From: Bacteroidota bacterium
GTDB taxonomy: Bacteria > Bacteroidota > Bacteroidia > Bacteroidales > 4484-276
Length of the DNA stretch: 7,585 bases
Direction: 5' to 3'
Assembly: GCA_013203545.1 (NCBI GenBank)
Contig: JABMQA010000920.1
Span: 1 to 7,585, forward strand
In this document: piece after piece, positions 1-6,011 of the stretch
Layout of the letters: every line of letters starts with the position of its first letter
Position numbering within the stretch: position 1 is the first letter of the stretch
Made by a program: the position numbers and the translations under genes
The notes under the pieces: model-generated
What the model was told of the DNA's origin: nothing
The model's input: the letters and a program-made list of their open reading frames with translations, nothing else
The model's database searches: none

Positions 1-303
1 ACTTCACTTGCTTCGCTTTTTACCCAGCGAAAGGTGAGATCAAAAATTGCCATGACCGGTGAAATCACACTCAGGGGGAAGGTGTTACCGGTAGGTGGGA
101 TTAAGGAAAAAATACTTGCAGCAAAGCGAGCTAAAATTAACTCAATCATTATTTCAGAGGAAAACCAGAAAGACATTGATGATATCAACGAAAGGTATAT
201 CAAGGGGTTGAACTTTAAGTACGTGGATAATATGATGGATGTACTGAATCATGCCCTTTTAAATGAAAAGGTTGACAAGCCGGTTAATTTACTAACAAGC
301 TAG
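1..303 (+). CDS. lon: Lon protease, C-terminal fragment (endopeptidase La), 5' end outside window
   Basis: This is the last 100 residues of ATP-dependent Lon protease, a cytosolic AAA+ serine protease that degrades misfolded and regulatory proteins. The reading frame is open from base 1, so the gene begins outside the window. The protease-domain signature MTGEITLRGKVLPVGGIKEK is plain, and the lysine after GGI (codon 103-105) is the catalytic Lys of the Ser-Lys dyad. By comparison with E. coli Lon, where the Ser and Lys are 43 residues apart, the catalytic Ser should lie about eight residues upstream of the window edge. The following ILAAKRAKINSIIISEENQKD and the acidic helix to the end also match the family. 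The C-terminus has the usual short variable tail, so the end looks intact. Identification is very secure; only the start is missing. Confidence 0.97.
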   Translation, partial: TSLASLFTQRKVRSKIAMTGEITLRGKVLPVGGIKEKILAAKRAKINSIIISEENQKDIDDINERYIKGLNFKYVDNMMDVLNHALLNEKVDKPVNLLTS

Positions 304-354
304 AAATTATTTTTACAGAAATATCTGAAAAGGATTTCGCCTAAATAAAGAATC

Positions 355-741
355 ATGACGCAAAATTACCGTAACCTTCGATGGACCGGCAGATTTAGTG
401 GATTTGTCGGATTCGTTTTTTTTATTTCCTTTTCCCTTGGTGTGGGAATTGAGGTTTTCAGGGGCAATGGTCAATCCTACGATTTTCTATTCGTTTTAAC
501 GCTTTTCTCATTTGGATTGGTATCCTACATCATTGCCTGGTTTATGGAGATTATCGGCGGATCACTATTAACATTGATGGGAATTGCCCTGGGTTTGTAT
601 GTAGCCTTTTCGCCTCTTCTGGCAGGTACCTCAAATATTCTGATTTACAGCCTGCCTTTTGTTCTCCCCGGTATATTTTTTATCCTGGCGTGGAGGGCTA
701 AATACCTGGCAACAAAAGAACAGAAGAACAGCGCCCTGTGA
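355..741 (+). CDS. Small four-helix integral membrane protein of unknown function
   Basis: The product is 128 residues with four probable transmembrane segments at about 14-34, 44-62, 67-88 and 95-113, and short charged ends (basic N-terminus, RAKYLATKEQK at the C-terminus). The segment IIAWFMEIIGGSLL resembles a small Bacteroidota membrane family in which an AW-x-x-E-x-x-GG motif sits between helices 2 and 3; from memory this may be the DUF7670 type, but I cannot confirm it. No enzymatic motif is visible. It starts 51 bases after lon without a clear terminator between them, so it may be cotranscribed with lon. Its stop codon overlaps the GTG of the VanZ-like gene (GTGA, 738-741), so translational coupling with that gene is likely. 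No Shine-Dalgarno is seen before the ATG. The gene is surely real; its function is unknown. Confidence 0.85.
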   Translation: MTQNYRNLRWTGRFSGFVGFVFFISFSLGVGIEVFRGNGQSYDFLFVLTLFSFGLVSYIIAWFMEIIGGSLLTLMGIALGLYVAFSPLLAGTSNILIYSLPFVLPGIFFILAWRAKYLATKEQKNSAL

Positions 742-1193
742 AAATCCATGAAAAATATTTCAGCAGGCGCCGGTTCCGGACATTAACCCTCATCTGGTTG
801 GTGATCATATTCACCGTGTCATCAATACCTTCCTTACCAAATCCTTCAATGGGTTTTAACGAGATGACTTTCAGGTTGGATTATATCTTTCATTTTATCG
901 TTTTCTTTATCCTTGCTTTTCTTGCCATCTTCTGGCAGATTGATGCCAGGCTTAGGATAAAACCATCTCATTTAATATTTTTATTGGTTGCCGGATCAGC
1001 CTATGCCTTTATTGATGAAGTACATCAACTGATCATACCTGGCAGAAGGTTTAACCCGGTTGATTTTATTTACAATTTCCTGGGTTTCAATGTTGGTGCA
1101 ACCTTCACCTACTTCATCATCATTAGGCAGGTAATTATAAAACAAAAAAGGTTCACCACCATTAAACAAATGTTATATAGAACCCAAAAGTAA
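738..1193 (+). CDS. VanZ-like family membrane protein
   Basis: The 151-residue protein has four likely transmembrane helices (about 14-33, 48-66, 77-95 and 112-132). VanZ-family hallmarks are present: the SSIPSLP stretch after helix 1, an Asp and His in LDYIFHF (residues 48 and 52), and DEVHQLIIPGRRFNPVDF at 93-110 leading into the last helix. VanZ of Enterococcus gives low-level teicoplanin resistance, but most family members are uncharacterised, so resistance should not be assumed here. GTG is taken as the start because it overlaps the previous stop as GTGA and the first helix follows at once; the next in-frame Met (residue 38) would remove helix 1. The stop codon directly abuts the stop of the convergent gene on the other strand, leaving no room for a terminator between them. 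Confidence 0.88.
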   Translation: MKIHEKYFSRRRFRTLTLIWLVIIFTVSSIPSLPNPSMGFNEMTFRLDYIFHFIVFFILAFLAIFWQIDARLRIKPSHLIFLLVAGSAYAFIDEVHQLIIPGRRFNPVDFIYNFLGFNVGATFTYFIIIRQVIIKQKRFTTIKQMLYRTQK

Positions 1194-1727
1194 CTACTTG
1201 GTTTTTTCCCCTGTAAAGTGATCTGATTTATACTGAAACAAAATATTGAAGGTTGTTAAGCTGCCATAAATCCTTGTGAGATATTGTTCAAGGTTCACTT
1301 TTTCCTCATCCGACAAATTACTGCTGTTGATACGTTGTTCCATTACGCGCAAACGGTCGCGCACCATTACGATCTTGTGAAAAAATGCATCGATGGGAAT
1401 TTCCTTTGAAGAAAGGTCTTTCCTGCCTGGCTCAAGGGTCATTTTGCCGCCGATCCACTTATCCCCCATTTCAGCCGTTTCCTGAACATCGGAGAATCTC
1501 CTTAAAACCTTTACCAGCATACTTTCGACCTGCTCATGGCTCACCAGGTCCCTGTCGGGCTCCATTACATCATTGATCTCCAGGTTGGGAAATGACCTGA
1601 GAATTTTTCTCCAGCCATGATCGATAAATACAATTTCAAAGGCCTCTGTTGAAACCTGAATGATAACACCCTTGCCAAAATCGGGGTGTGAAACCCTTGT
1701 ACCGATACCTATTTGTTGTTCTTCCAT
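1194..1727 (-). CDS. Conserved Bacteroidota protein: N-terminal Tudor-like domain plus helical domain of unknown function
   Basis: The product is a 177-residue soluble protein without signal peptide or membrane segments. Residues 6-50 (IGTRVSHPDFGKGVIIQV, then EIVFIDHGWRKI) resemble the small beta-barrel Tudor-like fold found at the C-terminus of UvrD/PcrA-type helicases, which contacts RNA polymerase there. The rest is mostly helical: about 64-90 (HEQVESMLVKVLRRFSDV), a WIGGKMTLEPGRKDL linker at 91-105, and a long helical part, KEIPIDAFFHKIVMVRDRLR at 108-127, ending with LTRIYGSLTTFNILF. I recall very similar sequences as hypothetical proteins across Bacteroidota, so it is likely conserved, but I know of no function. 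A role in nucleic-acid or RNA polymerase binding is only inferred from the Tudor-like part. It is divergent from the lipoprotein gene and convergent with the VanZ-like gene. Confidence 0.88.
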   Translation of the reverse strand: MEEQQIGIGTRVSHPDFGKGVIIQVSTEAFEIVFIDHGWRKILRSFPNLEINDVMEPDRDLVSHEQVESMLVKVLRRFSDVQETAEMGDKWIGGKMTLEPGRKDLSSKEIPIDAFFHKIVMVRDRLRVMEQRINSSNLSDEEKVNLEQYLTRIYGSLTTFNILFQYKSDHFTGEKTK

Positions 1728-1810
1728 ATTAAAAAAGTTTAGATTTCTTAATAAAACTTCGTTTCGTATAATTTTTTAATGCTTTTTAACTACTGGATTA
1801 TCAAAAAGAT

Positions 1811-1818
1811 TACTTTTG
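1811..1818 (+). promoter_or_regulatory. Probable -7 promoter element (TAnnTTTG type) for the lipoprotein gene
   Basis: TACTTTTG matches exactly the TAnnTTTG consensus of the Bacteroidota primary sigma factor. It lies 74 bases before the lipoprotein ATG, in the divergent intergenic region 1728-1891, so a leader of about 65-70 bases would result. A -33 TTTG box is not present in exact form; a T-run (TTTTT, 1783-1787) lies at a plausible distance. No exact counterpart was found on the minus strand for the gene at 1194-1727. Confidence 0.4.
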
Positions 1819-1882
1819 CATTCCAATTTTCAAAAAGACAAAATCAGCGTTAGCAAAATAAACAAATCATTTTAAACTACAC

Positions 1883-1887
1883 GGAGG
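1883..1887 (+). promoter_or_regulatory. Shine-Dalgarno site (GGAGG) of the lipoprotein gene
   Basis: GGAGG lies four bases before the ATG at 1892 (spacer AATT). It is the only strong Shine-Dalgarno sequence in the window, and it fixes the start codon. Most genes of this phylum, including the others here, lack one, so this gene may be translated differently or more strongly than its neighbours. Confidence 0.65.
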
Positions 1888-1891
1888 AATT

Positions 1892-2449
1892 ATGTTAAAA
1901 AAATTATTCATCTTATCATTTATTGCAATTGCATTTATTGCCTGCAACAACAGCACTGAAAACAATCAGGAACAAACTGCCGATGAAATTGCAATGATTA
2001 CAGTTGAGGACTTTTCGGCAAGCCCTGATAGTTATGTTGGAAAGGAAATTATTATCGAAGGAACCACAGTTCACGTATGCAAGGAGGGTGGTAAAAGAAT
2101 GTTCATCATTGGCGAAGATCCTGATGAGAGAATCCAGGTAAAAGCCGGGGATGAAATTGCCGCTTTTGAGGTTGAACTCGAAGGAAGTGATGTATTGGTT
2201 ACAGGAATAGTTGACGAACTCAGGATTGATGAACCTTATCTCACCCAATGGGAAAACGAGCTTAAAGCAGAAAATCCGAAATCGGAACTGAAAATTCACA
2301 AAGGTGAAGAAGGTCATGAGCATAGCGAAGGTGATCCGAACGCTGAATATGAACAAATAGAAGATTACCGTGCACAGATTAAAGAAAACGGTACAGATCA
2401 TTTGTCATTCTACTCGATTATAGCAACCAGTTATGAAGAGAAAAAATAA
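1892..2449 (+). CDS. Lipoprotein with OB-fold-like domain and HxCxxGGK motif
   Basis: The product has 185 residues. The N-terminus MLKKLFILSFIAIAFIAC is a lipoprotein signal with the lipidated Cys at position 18, so the protein should be anchored in the periplasm or outer membrane. Residues 36-115 (ITVEDFSASPDSYVGKEIII to VLVTGIVDELRID) read as alternating beta-strands of an OB-fold-like domain, similar to tRNA_anti-like OB proteins of Bacteroidota. Within it HVCKEGGKRMFI (61-72) contains a His, a Cys and a GGK turn; from memory this HxCxxGGK pattern recurs in related proteins. The tail is acidic and His-containing (GHEHSEGD, 141-148). Metal or haem contact through His61/Cys63 is an inference. 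The next gene encodes a PepSY-associated membrane protein, a family often linked to iron uptake or haem handling. Nothing suggests that the protein binds nucleic acid, despite the fold name. Confidence 0.85.
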   Translation: MLKKLFILSFIAIAFIACNNSTENNQEQTADEIAMITVEDFSASPDSYVGKEIIIEGTTVHVCKEGGKRMFIIGEDPDERIQVKAGDEIAAFEVELEGSDVLVTGIVDELRIDEPYLTQWENELKAENPKSELKIHKGEEGHEHSEGDPNAEYEQIEDYRAQIKENGTDHLSFYSIIATSYEEKK

Positions 2450-2460
2450 TAAATGCCTTA

Positions 2461-2485
2461 TTTAACCTGAATAAATCAGGTTAAA
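2461..2485 (+). promoter_or_regulatory. Perfect 10-bp hairpin directly before a terminator
   Basis: TTTAACCTGA (2461-2470) and TCAGGTTAAA (2476-2485) are exact reverse complements around the loop ATAAA. The structure starts 12 bases after the lipoprotein stop and abuts the terminator stem at 2486. Its CCTGA (2466-2470) could instead pair with the TCAGG inside the terminator stem (2488-2492), so the two structures could be mutually exclusive. It may protect the mRNA 3' end or act as an antiterminator; the sequence alone does not decide. Confidence 0.6.
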
Positions 2486-2516
2486 GGTCAGGAAGACTTA
2501 TTTCCTGGCCTTTTTT
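2486..2516 (+). terminator. Intrinsic terminator after the lipoprotein gene
   Basis: GGTCAGGAA (2486-2494) pairs with TTCCTGGCC (2502-2510) with one T-G wobble and a seven-base loop, followed at once by six T (2511-2516). This is a standard Rho-independent terminator. It ends only 25 bases before the ATG of the PepSY-associated gene, which leaves no space for a separate downstream promoter. Confidence 0.8.
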
Positions 2517-2541
2517 ATATATCAAAAACCAATATACTGTT

Positions 2542-3099
2542 ATGAAGAAAATAAAATGGAGGAAATGGAACAGGGCGACCCATCGTGATTTGGGCTACTT
2601 CTTTTTTTTTATGACCATCATTTATGGCATTTCGGGTGTGGCCATCAATCACATAGGCGACTGGAACCCAAATTACGAAGTGACACACAAGGAGATTAAC
2701 CTGGGCCACCCCATTATTGAACAACCATCGAAGCAGGAGGTGCTTGATTTGCTTGATCAATACGGAGAAAAAGAGAATTATAAAAAACATTACTATCCCG
2801 ATCCATTACTGCTAAAGGTTTTTCTGAATGGCGGAAGTGCCCTGGTTGATTTGGAAACCGGGCGGGGGCAGATCGAAAAACTGAGGCGAAGGCCGATTTT
2901 CCATGCCGTTAATTATTTGCATTACAATCCTACAAGATGGTGGACATGGTTTTCGGATGCCTATGCAGTAGCCATGGTAATACTTGCCATCACCGGGCTT
3001 TTTATCCTAAGAGGTAAAAACGGGATAACAAGGAGAGGTGCATGGATAACTGCGCTTGGCATTATTATTCCGGTTATATTTTTGATGATTTATCATTAA
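2542..3099 (+). CDS. PepSY-associated transmembrane protein
   Basis: The 185-residue protein has a basic N-terminus, one membrane helix at about 17-37, a soluble (probably periplasmic) segment at about 38-135, and two helices at about 138-157 and 165-183. Characteristic pieces are THRDLGYFFFF, YGISGVAINHIGDW, FHAVNYLHYNP and ITGLFILRGKNGITRRGAW, which match the PepSY-associated TM family (PepSY_TM_like type) of Bacteroidota. The soluble part, with its QEVLDLLDQYG helix and VDLETGRGQI strand, looks like a PepSY-type domain. Histidines at 14, 37, 121 and 127 lie at membrane edges, as in relatives suspected to bind haem or assist iron-siderophore reduction. That role is an inference. No Shine-Dalgarno is visible. 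It follows the OB-fold lipoprotein across a terminator, so transcription probably depends on read-through. Confidence 0.87.
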   Translation: MKKIKWRKWNRATHRDLGYFFFFMTIIYGISGVAINHIGDWNPNYEVTHKEINLGHPIIEQPSKQEVLDLLDQYGEKENYKKHYYPDPLLLKVFLNGGSALVDLETGRGQIEKLRRRPIFHAVNYLHYNPTRWWTWFSDAYAVAMVILAITGLFILRGKNGITRRGAWITALGIIIPVIFLMIYH

Positions 3100-3298
3100 A
3101 ACAAACCAGTTTACCACAACTTGATCCCCCAAATAAATTGTCCGGTTGGTTGGTCTGCGTTTAATTTCATAAGATTTTATCTGCATCAAAGGCAACGAAT
3201 CCATATTTATGCACCTTTAATTTACAGATTCAGGAATAAACTCAATTAATCGTTTGTCAAATGAGTTGATCTTTGTTTAGAAATTAAATACATATTCT

Positions 3299-5632
3299 AT
3301 GAAAAAAACCACTACCCTGCTCGCATTTTCTTTGCTGTTCACCTTACTTGTCAACTCACAGAGCCTGCCCTATGAATTTAATTTCTCCGACGATAGCCTT
3401 CGCCTGATCATTGGGGGCGTTGAAACCACCGGATTTTATGATGAGTCTGAGGTTGATACAATTTTTCTTGAGTTTTCGCAGCCCAATTACTGGTCGTTGT
3501 TAGGGTCCAACTTCCAGAGCAAAACTGATCTGCCGGCAACCATGATCTATAAAGATGAGATTTACGACAGTGTGGGTGTACGATTTAAAGGCTCTACCTC
3601 CTACAATGGGACCGGAAATTCACAGAAGAAATCTTTTAACATAACCATGGATTTTATTCACGCAGGCCAGGATGTGGAAGGATATGAAACACTCAATCTT
3701 AATAACTGTTTTGATGACCCTTCATTTTTAAGGGAAGTGCTTTTTTACAACCTGAGCCGAAATCACATTCCCGCAGCCAAAGCAAATTTTACCGAATTGT
3801 ATATCAACGGTGAAAGCTGGGGCATTTACGCGAATGTTCAGCAACTGAACAAACAACATGTTGCCGAATGGTTCCTCGAGGACGGGGCCACCCGCTGGAG
3901 GTGTGAAAAACAATCAGGCGGCGGTGGCGGCGGCATGTTCGGTGCAGGATACTGTTCACTCAACTGGCTTGGCGCCGACACATCGGGATACAAGCCTTAT
4001 TATAAGATGAAAAAAGCCTATAAACCTGATCCGTGGGACGATCTGGTACATGTTTGCAATGTATTGAACAACTCGGATGATGACATACTTGTTGACACAC
4101 TCAACACATGCATGGATGTGGATGCAGCTATCTGGTACCTTGTTCATGAAAATATTTATTGCGATGAGGATGGCTATATTTATAAAGGCGGGATGGACTA
4201 TTATGTTTATTTCGACGTGGCAACCAACAGGATGGTGCCTATTGAATATGATGCCAACAGCAGTTTTCACATGGGTTTTATCAATTCCTGGACCCCTTTT
4301 CATAAAGTTACCAATGATGATTATCCGTTGCTTCACATATTACTAAACAATGATGAATTGCGACAACGCTACCTGGCCCACTATCGCGCTGTTCTGGACC
4401 GGTTTTTCGAACAGGGGATGATAACGGAAAAAATAGATGCATACGCAGCACTGATTGATGAACGTGTTCAAAATGACCCAAAGAAACTTTATTCCTACAA
4501 TCAATTCCTTAATGAAATTGAGGATTTAAAAGATTTTTTCCAGTTACGCAGCAATTATGTTGGTAATAACACGGAAGTTAACCGGATTGGGCCTGCCATT
4601 TCTCCGGCAGAATACCACGTTGATGGTGAGCTTTATGCACTGCCCGATTCATCACAAACCGTTGATGTTACAGCCACTGTTTCGCACGAAGAAGGCATCG
4701 AACATACCTATCTTTACTACGGCACACGATTCATGGGCCAATTTGAAAAAACTGAGATGTTTGATGATGGTAACCACAACGACGGAGCAGCTGACGATGG
4801 CATTTTCGGTGCATCCATACCTCCGCATCAGCAAGGCGAATATGTCAGGTTTTACATAGAAGCACTGGCCGCTGACAACTGGGCCACCGCAGCATATGAA
4901 CCTATTGGCGCCGAACACGACGTTTATCTGTACCGTGTAAAAAATACCATACTTGAAGAGAGTGATGTGGTGATTAACGAACTGATGGCCGACAATACCA
5001 TGACTGTCGCCGACCCAAATGGTGAATACGAAGACTGGATCGAACTTTACAACAAAACGCCTGAAACCTTCGACCTTACAGGATGGTTTATGTCGGACAA
5101 CGCCGATGAACTTAATGAATGGGAATTCCCCGAAGGAACCGTTATTGATGGATTTGGTTACCTGATCGTGTGGTGCGATGAGGATCTGACGCAAGAAGGG
5201 TTGCATGCTGATTTTAAACTTTCTTCAGGAGGTGAAACCGTTTACCTGAGTTCTCCCCAACTAATGATTGCCCAGCAGGTTACCTACGATGCTCATGAAT
5301 CCGACGAATCCTTTTCCCGTGTACCAAACGGTACAGGAGATTTTGTCTGGCAGAACCCAACCTTTAATGGCCCCAACACCTCCGTAACTGTGAATGAATC
5401 TCCACACATCAATGCGTCATTTAGTTTTTACCCTTCCCCGGTCAGTGAATGGCTGACTTTAGAAATCAACGATGGCCTTCCCCACGAGATCAGTATTTAT
5501 ACATTGCTGGGAAATCCTGTTTTCAGCGAAACCATTAAAAATTCAACAAAGATCAATGTTGGTGACTGGCCAAAAGGATTATATATTATTGGCGATGGGA
5601 AAGGCCCGATGAAAAAGATCAGTGTGTTTTAA
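3299..5632 (+). CDS. Secreted CotH-kinase-family protein with lamin-tail domain and T9SS sorting domain
   Basis: The 777-residue protein begins with a signal peptide (1-20, cleaved near LVNSQS). The CotH kinase-like domain spans about 50-420: VGVRFKGSTSYNGTG at 92-106 followed by the Lys-rich QKKSFNI (about 109-115), a Gly6 run at 207-212 typical of family members, NIYCDEDGYIYKGGMDYYVY at 285-304, and PIEYDANSSF at 314-323, whose Asp318 fits the metal-binding position of the family's P-x-D-x-D/F segment. A beta-sandwich region at about 430-545 carries the DDGNHNDGAADDGIFGA motif. A lamin-tail domain follows at about 556-652 (VVINELMADN, EDWIELYNKT, LTGWFMSDN). The C-terminus, about 707-777 (FSFYPSPVSEWLTLEI to MKKISVF), is a type A T9SS sorting domain, so the protein should be exported across the outer membrane and attached to the cell surface or released. 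Spore-coat CotH phosphorylates proteins; whether this homologue is an active kinase is unknown. It is monocistronic by context. Confidence 0.93.
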   Translation: MKKTTTLLAFSLLFTLLVNSQSLPYEFNFSDDSLRLIIGGVETTGFYDESEVDTIFLEFSQPNYWSLLGSNFQSKTDLPATMIYKDEIYDSVGVRFKGSTSYNGTGNSQKKSFNITMDFIHAGQDVEGYETLNLNNCFDDPSFLREVLFYNLSRNHIPAAKANFTELYINGESWGIYANVQQLNKQHVAEWFLEDGATRWRCEKQSGGGGGGMFGAGYCSLNWLGADTSGYKPYYKMKKAYKPDPWDDLVHVCNVLNNSDDDILVDTLNTCMDVDAAIWYLVHENIYCDEDGYIYKGGMDYYVYFDVATNRMVPIEYDANSSFHMGFINSWTPFHKVTNDDYPLLHILLNNDELRQRYLAHYRAVLDRFFEQGMITEKIDAYAALIDERVQNDPKKLYSYNQFLNEIEDLKDFFQLRSNYVGNNTEVNRIGPAISPAEYHVDGELYALPDSSQTVDVTATVSHEEGIEHTYLYYGTRFMGQFEKTEMFDDGNHNDGAADDGIFGASIPPHQQGEYVRFYIEALAADNWATAAYEPIGAEHDVYLYRVKNTILEESDVVINELMADNTMTVADPNGEYEDWIELYNKTPETFDLTGWFMSDNADELNEWEFPEGTVIDGFGYLIVWCDEDLTQEGLHADFKLSSGGETVYLSSPQLMIAQQVTYDAHESDESFSRVPNGTGDFVWQNPTFNGPNTSVTVNESPHINASFSFYPSPVSEWLTLEINDGLPHEISIYTLLGNPVFSETIKNSTKINVGDWPKGLYIIGDGKGPMKKISVF

Positions 5633-5674
5633 TTGCAATAGCGCTAACTGAGTTTAGATTTGATTTTAAGTTGT

Positions 5675-5706
5675 AAGCTGTCTTCAACCAAGAAGACAGC
5701 TTTTTT
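5675..5706 (+). terminator. Strong intrinsic terminator of the CotH-family gene
   Basis: AAGCTGTCTT (5675-5684) and AAGACAGCTT (5693-5702) are exact complements around an eight-base loop, and the 3' arm runs into TTTTTT (5701-5706). It lies 42 bases after the CotH stop codon and should end that transcript. Confidence 0.88.
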
Positions 5707-5713
5707 ACATCTC

Positions 5714-5759
5714 CGCTACCAAACGCTGGAAAAGTACTTCTGCAGTTGACGTTTTCAGG
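5714..5759. repeat. Intergenic repeat R, first copy
   Basis: This copy begins CGCTACCAAACGCTGG and ends GACGTTTTCAGG. It is a diverged direct repeat of 6012-6053, with 15 of the first 16 bases identical and a conserved end, separated by a more variable centre with small gaps. Each copy has an internal inverted pair, AAACG near the start and CGTTT near the end, so each could fold back. The pair brackets the GACGCGGATT-type repeats. I cannot name the family. Confidence 0.6.
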
Positions 5760-5773
5760 CTTGACCTTTCATT

Positions 5774-5787
5774 CCAATGTTCATTGG
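5774..5787. repeat. Short dyad CCAATG-TT-CATTGG
   Basis: CCAATG and CATTGG are exact inverted repeats two bases apart. With so small a loop this looks more like a protein-binding dyad or a chance palindrome than an RNA hairpin. It lies in gene-free DNA with no start codon nearby, so no regulatory target is evident. Confidence 0.3.
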
Positions 5788-5814
5788 TTTCTCATATGCG
5801 TCTTACTTTTTTTT

Positions 5815-5850
5815 GACGCGGATTAACGCAGATTTTTTATGATAAAAAGG
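5815..5850 (+). repeat. GACGCGGATTWACGCAG repeat, forward copy 1
   Basis: This 36-base copy matches 5916-5951 at 31 positions (GACGCGGATT, ACGCAG, TTATGATAA and AAGG are shared). Its first 19 bases are also complementary, imperfectly, to the inverted units at 5875-5903, with AACGCAGAT (5825-5833) pairing perfectly with ATCTGCGTT (5875-5883). Units of this type are, as I recall, scattered through intergenic DNA of many Bacteroidota, but I cannot check copy number here. Confidence 0.75.
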
Positions 5851-5874
5851 AACAGGTTTTTTTACATTTGTTTT

Positions 5875-5903
5875 ATCTGCGTTTTTCTGCGAAAATCTGC
5901 GTC
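5875..5903 (-). repeat. GACGCGGATTWACGCAG repeat, inverted unit(s)
   Basis: Two overlapping inverted units are visible: ATCTGCGTTTTTCTGCG (5875-5891) and CTGCGAAAATCTGCGTC (5887-5903). The second pairs with 5916-5932 at 15 of 17 positions across a 12-base loop, making a long hairpin. The same arm can alternatively pair with the forward copy at 5815. The fused half-units suggest partial duplication or decay of an older array. Confidence 0.7.
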
Positions 5904-5915
5904 TAACTATTTTGT

Positions 5916-5951
5916 GACGCGGATTTACGCAGGTTGGTTATGATAAGAAGG
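5916..5951 (+). repeat. GACGCGGATTWACGCAG repeat, forward copy 2
   Basis: This is the second forward copy, 101 bases downstream of the first, with five substitutions in 36 bases. GACGCGGATTTACGCAG (5916-5932) forms the right arm of the hairpin with 5887-5903. The following TTATGATAA is conserved in both forward copies, so the repeated unit extends beyond the palindromic part. Confidence 0.75.
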
Positions 5952-6011
5952 GATTTATTTATCCTTTTCATCACGCCGGGCGTAGCTTGTATCATTTCAA
6001 CTTTCCGTCTT

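Noticed and set aside
313..335. Weak hairpin CAGA-AATA-TCTG between lon and the next gene as a terminator
   Set aside because: The stem is only four uninterrupted pairs and it is followed by AAAAGG rather than a T-run.
738..1193. Glycopeptide-resistance call for the VanZ-like gene
   Set aside because: No other van genes are present, and VanZ-like proteins are widespread in bacteria that do not depend on them for resistance; only the family name is supported.
1916..2401. 161-residue minus-strand frame opposite the lipoprotein gene
   Set aside because: It is a shadow of the lipoprotein frame: Phe/Cys-rich with no family resemblance, whereas the plus strand has a lipobox, a Shine-Dalgarno site and a coherent domain.
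3253..3275. Candidate promoter for the CotH-family gene (TTTG at 3253, GATCTTTG at 3268-3275)
   Set aside because: The -7 box has G in place of the first T, and the spacing from the upstream TTTG is too short for the Bacteroidota consensus; it is too weak to annotate.
4652..5206. 184-residue minus-strand frame inside the CotH-family gene
   Set aside because: It lies opposite the sandwich and lamin-tail regions, which have clear motifs; the antisense product has no recognisable features.
5815..5951. Possible CRISPR array from the repeated GACGCGGATT units
   Set aside because: The copies are in opposite orientations, unevenly spaced and diverged, and no cas gene is present; this is a palindromic intergenic repeat cluster.
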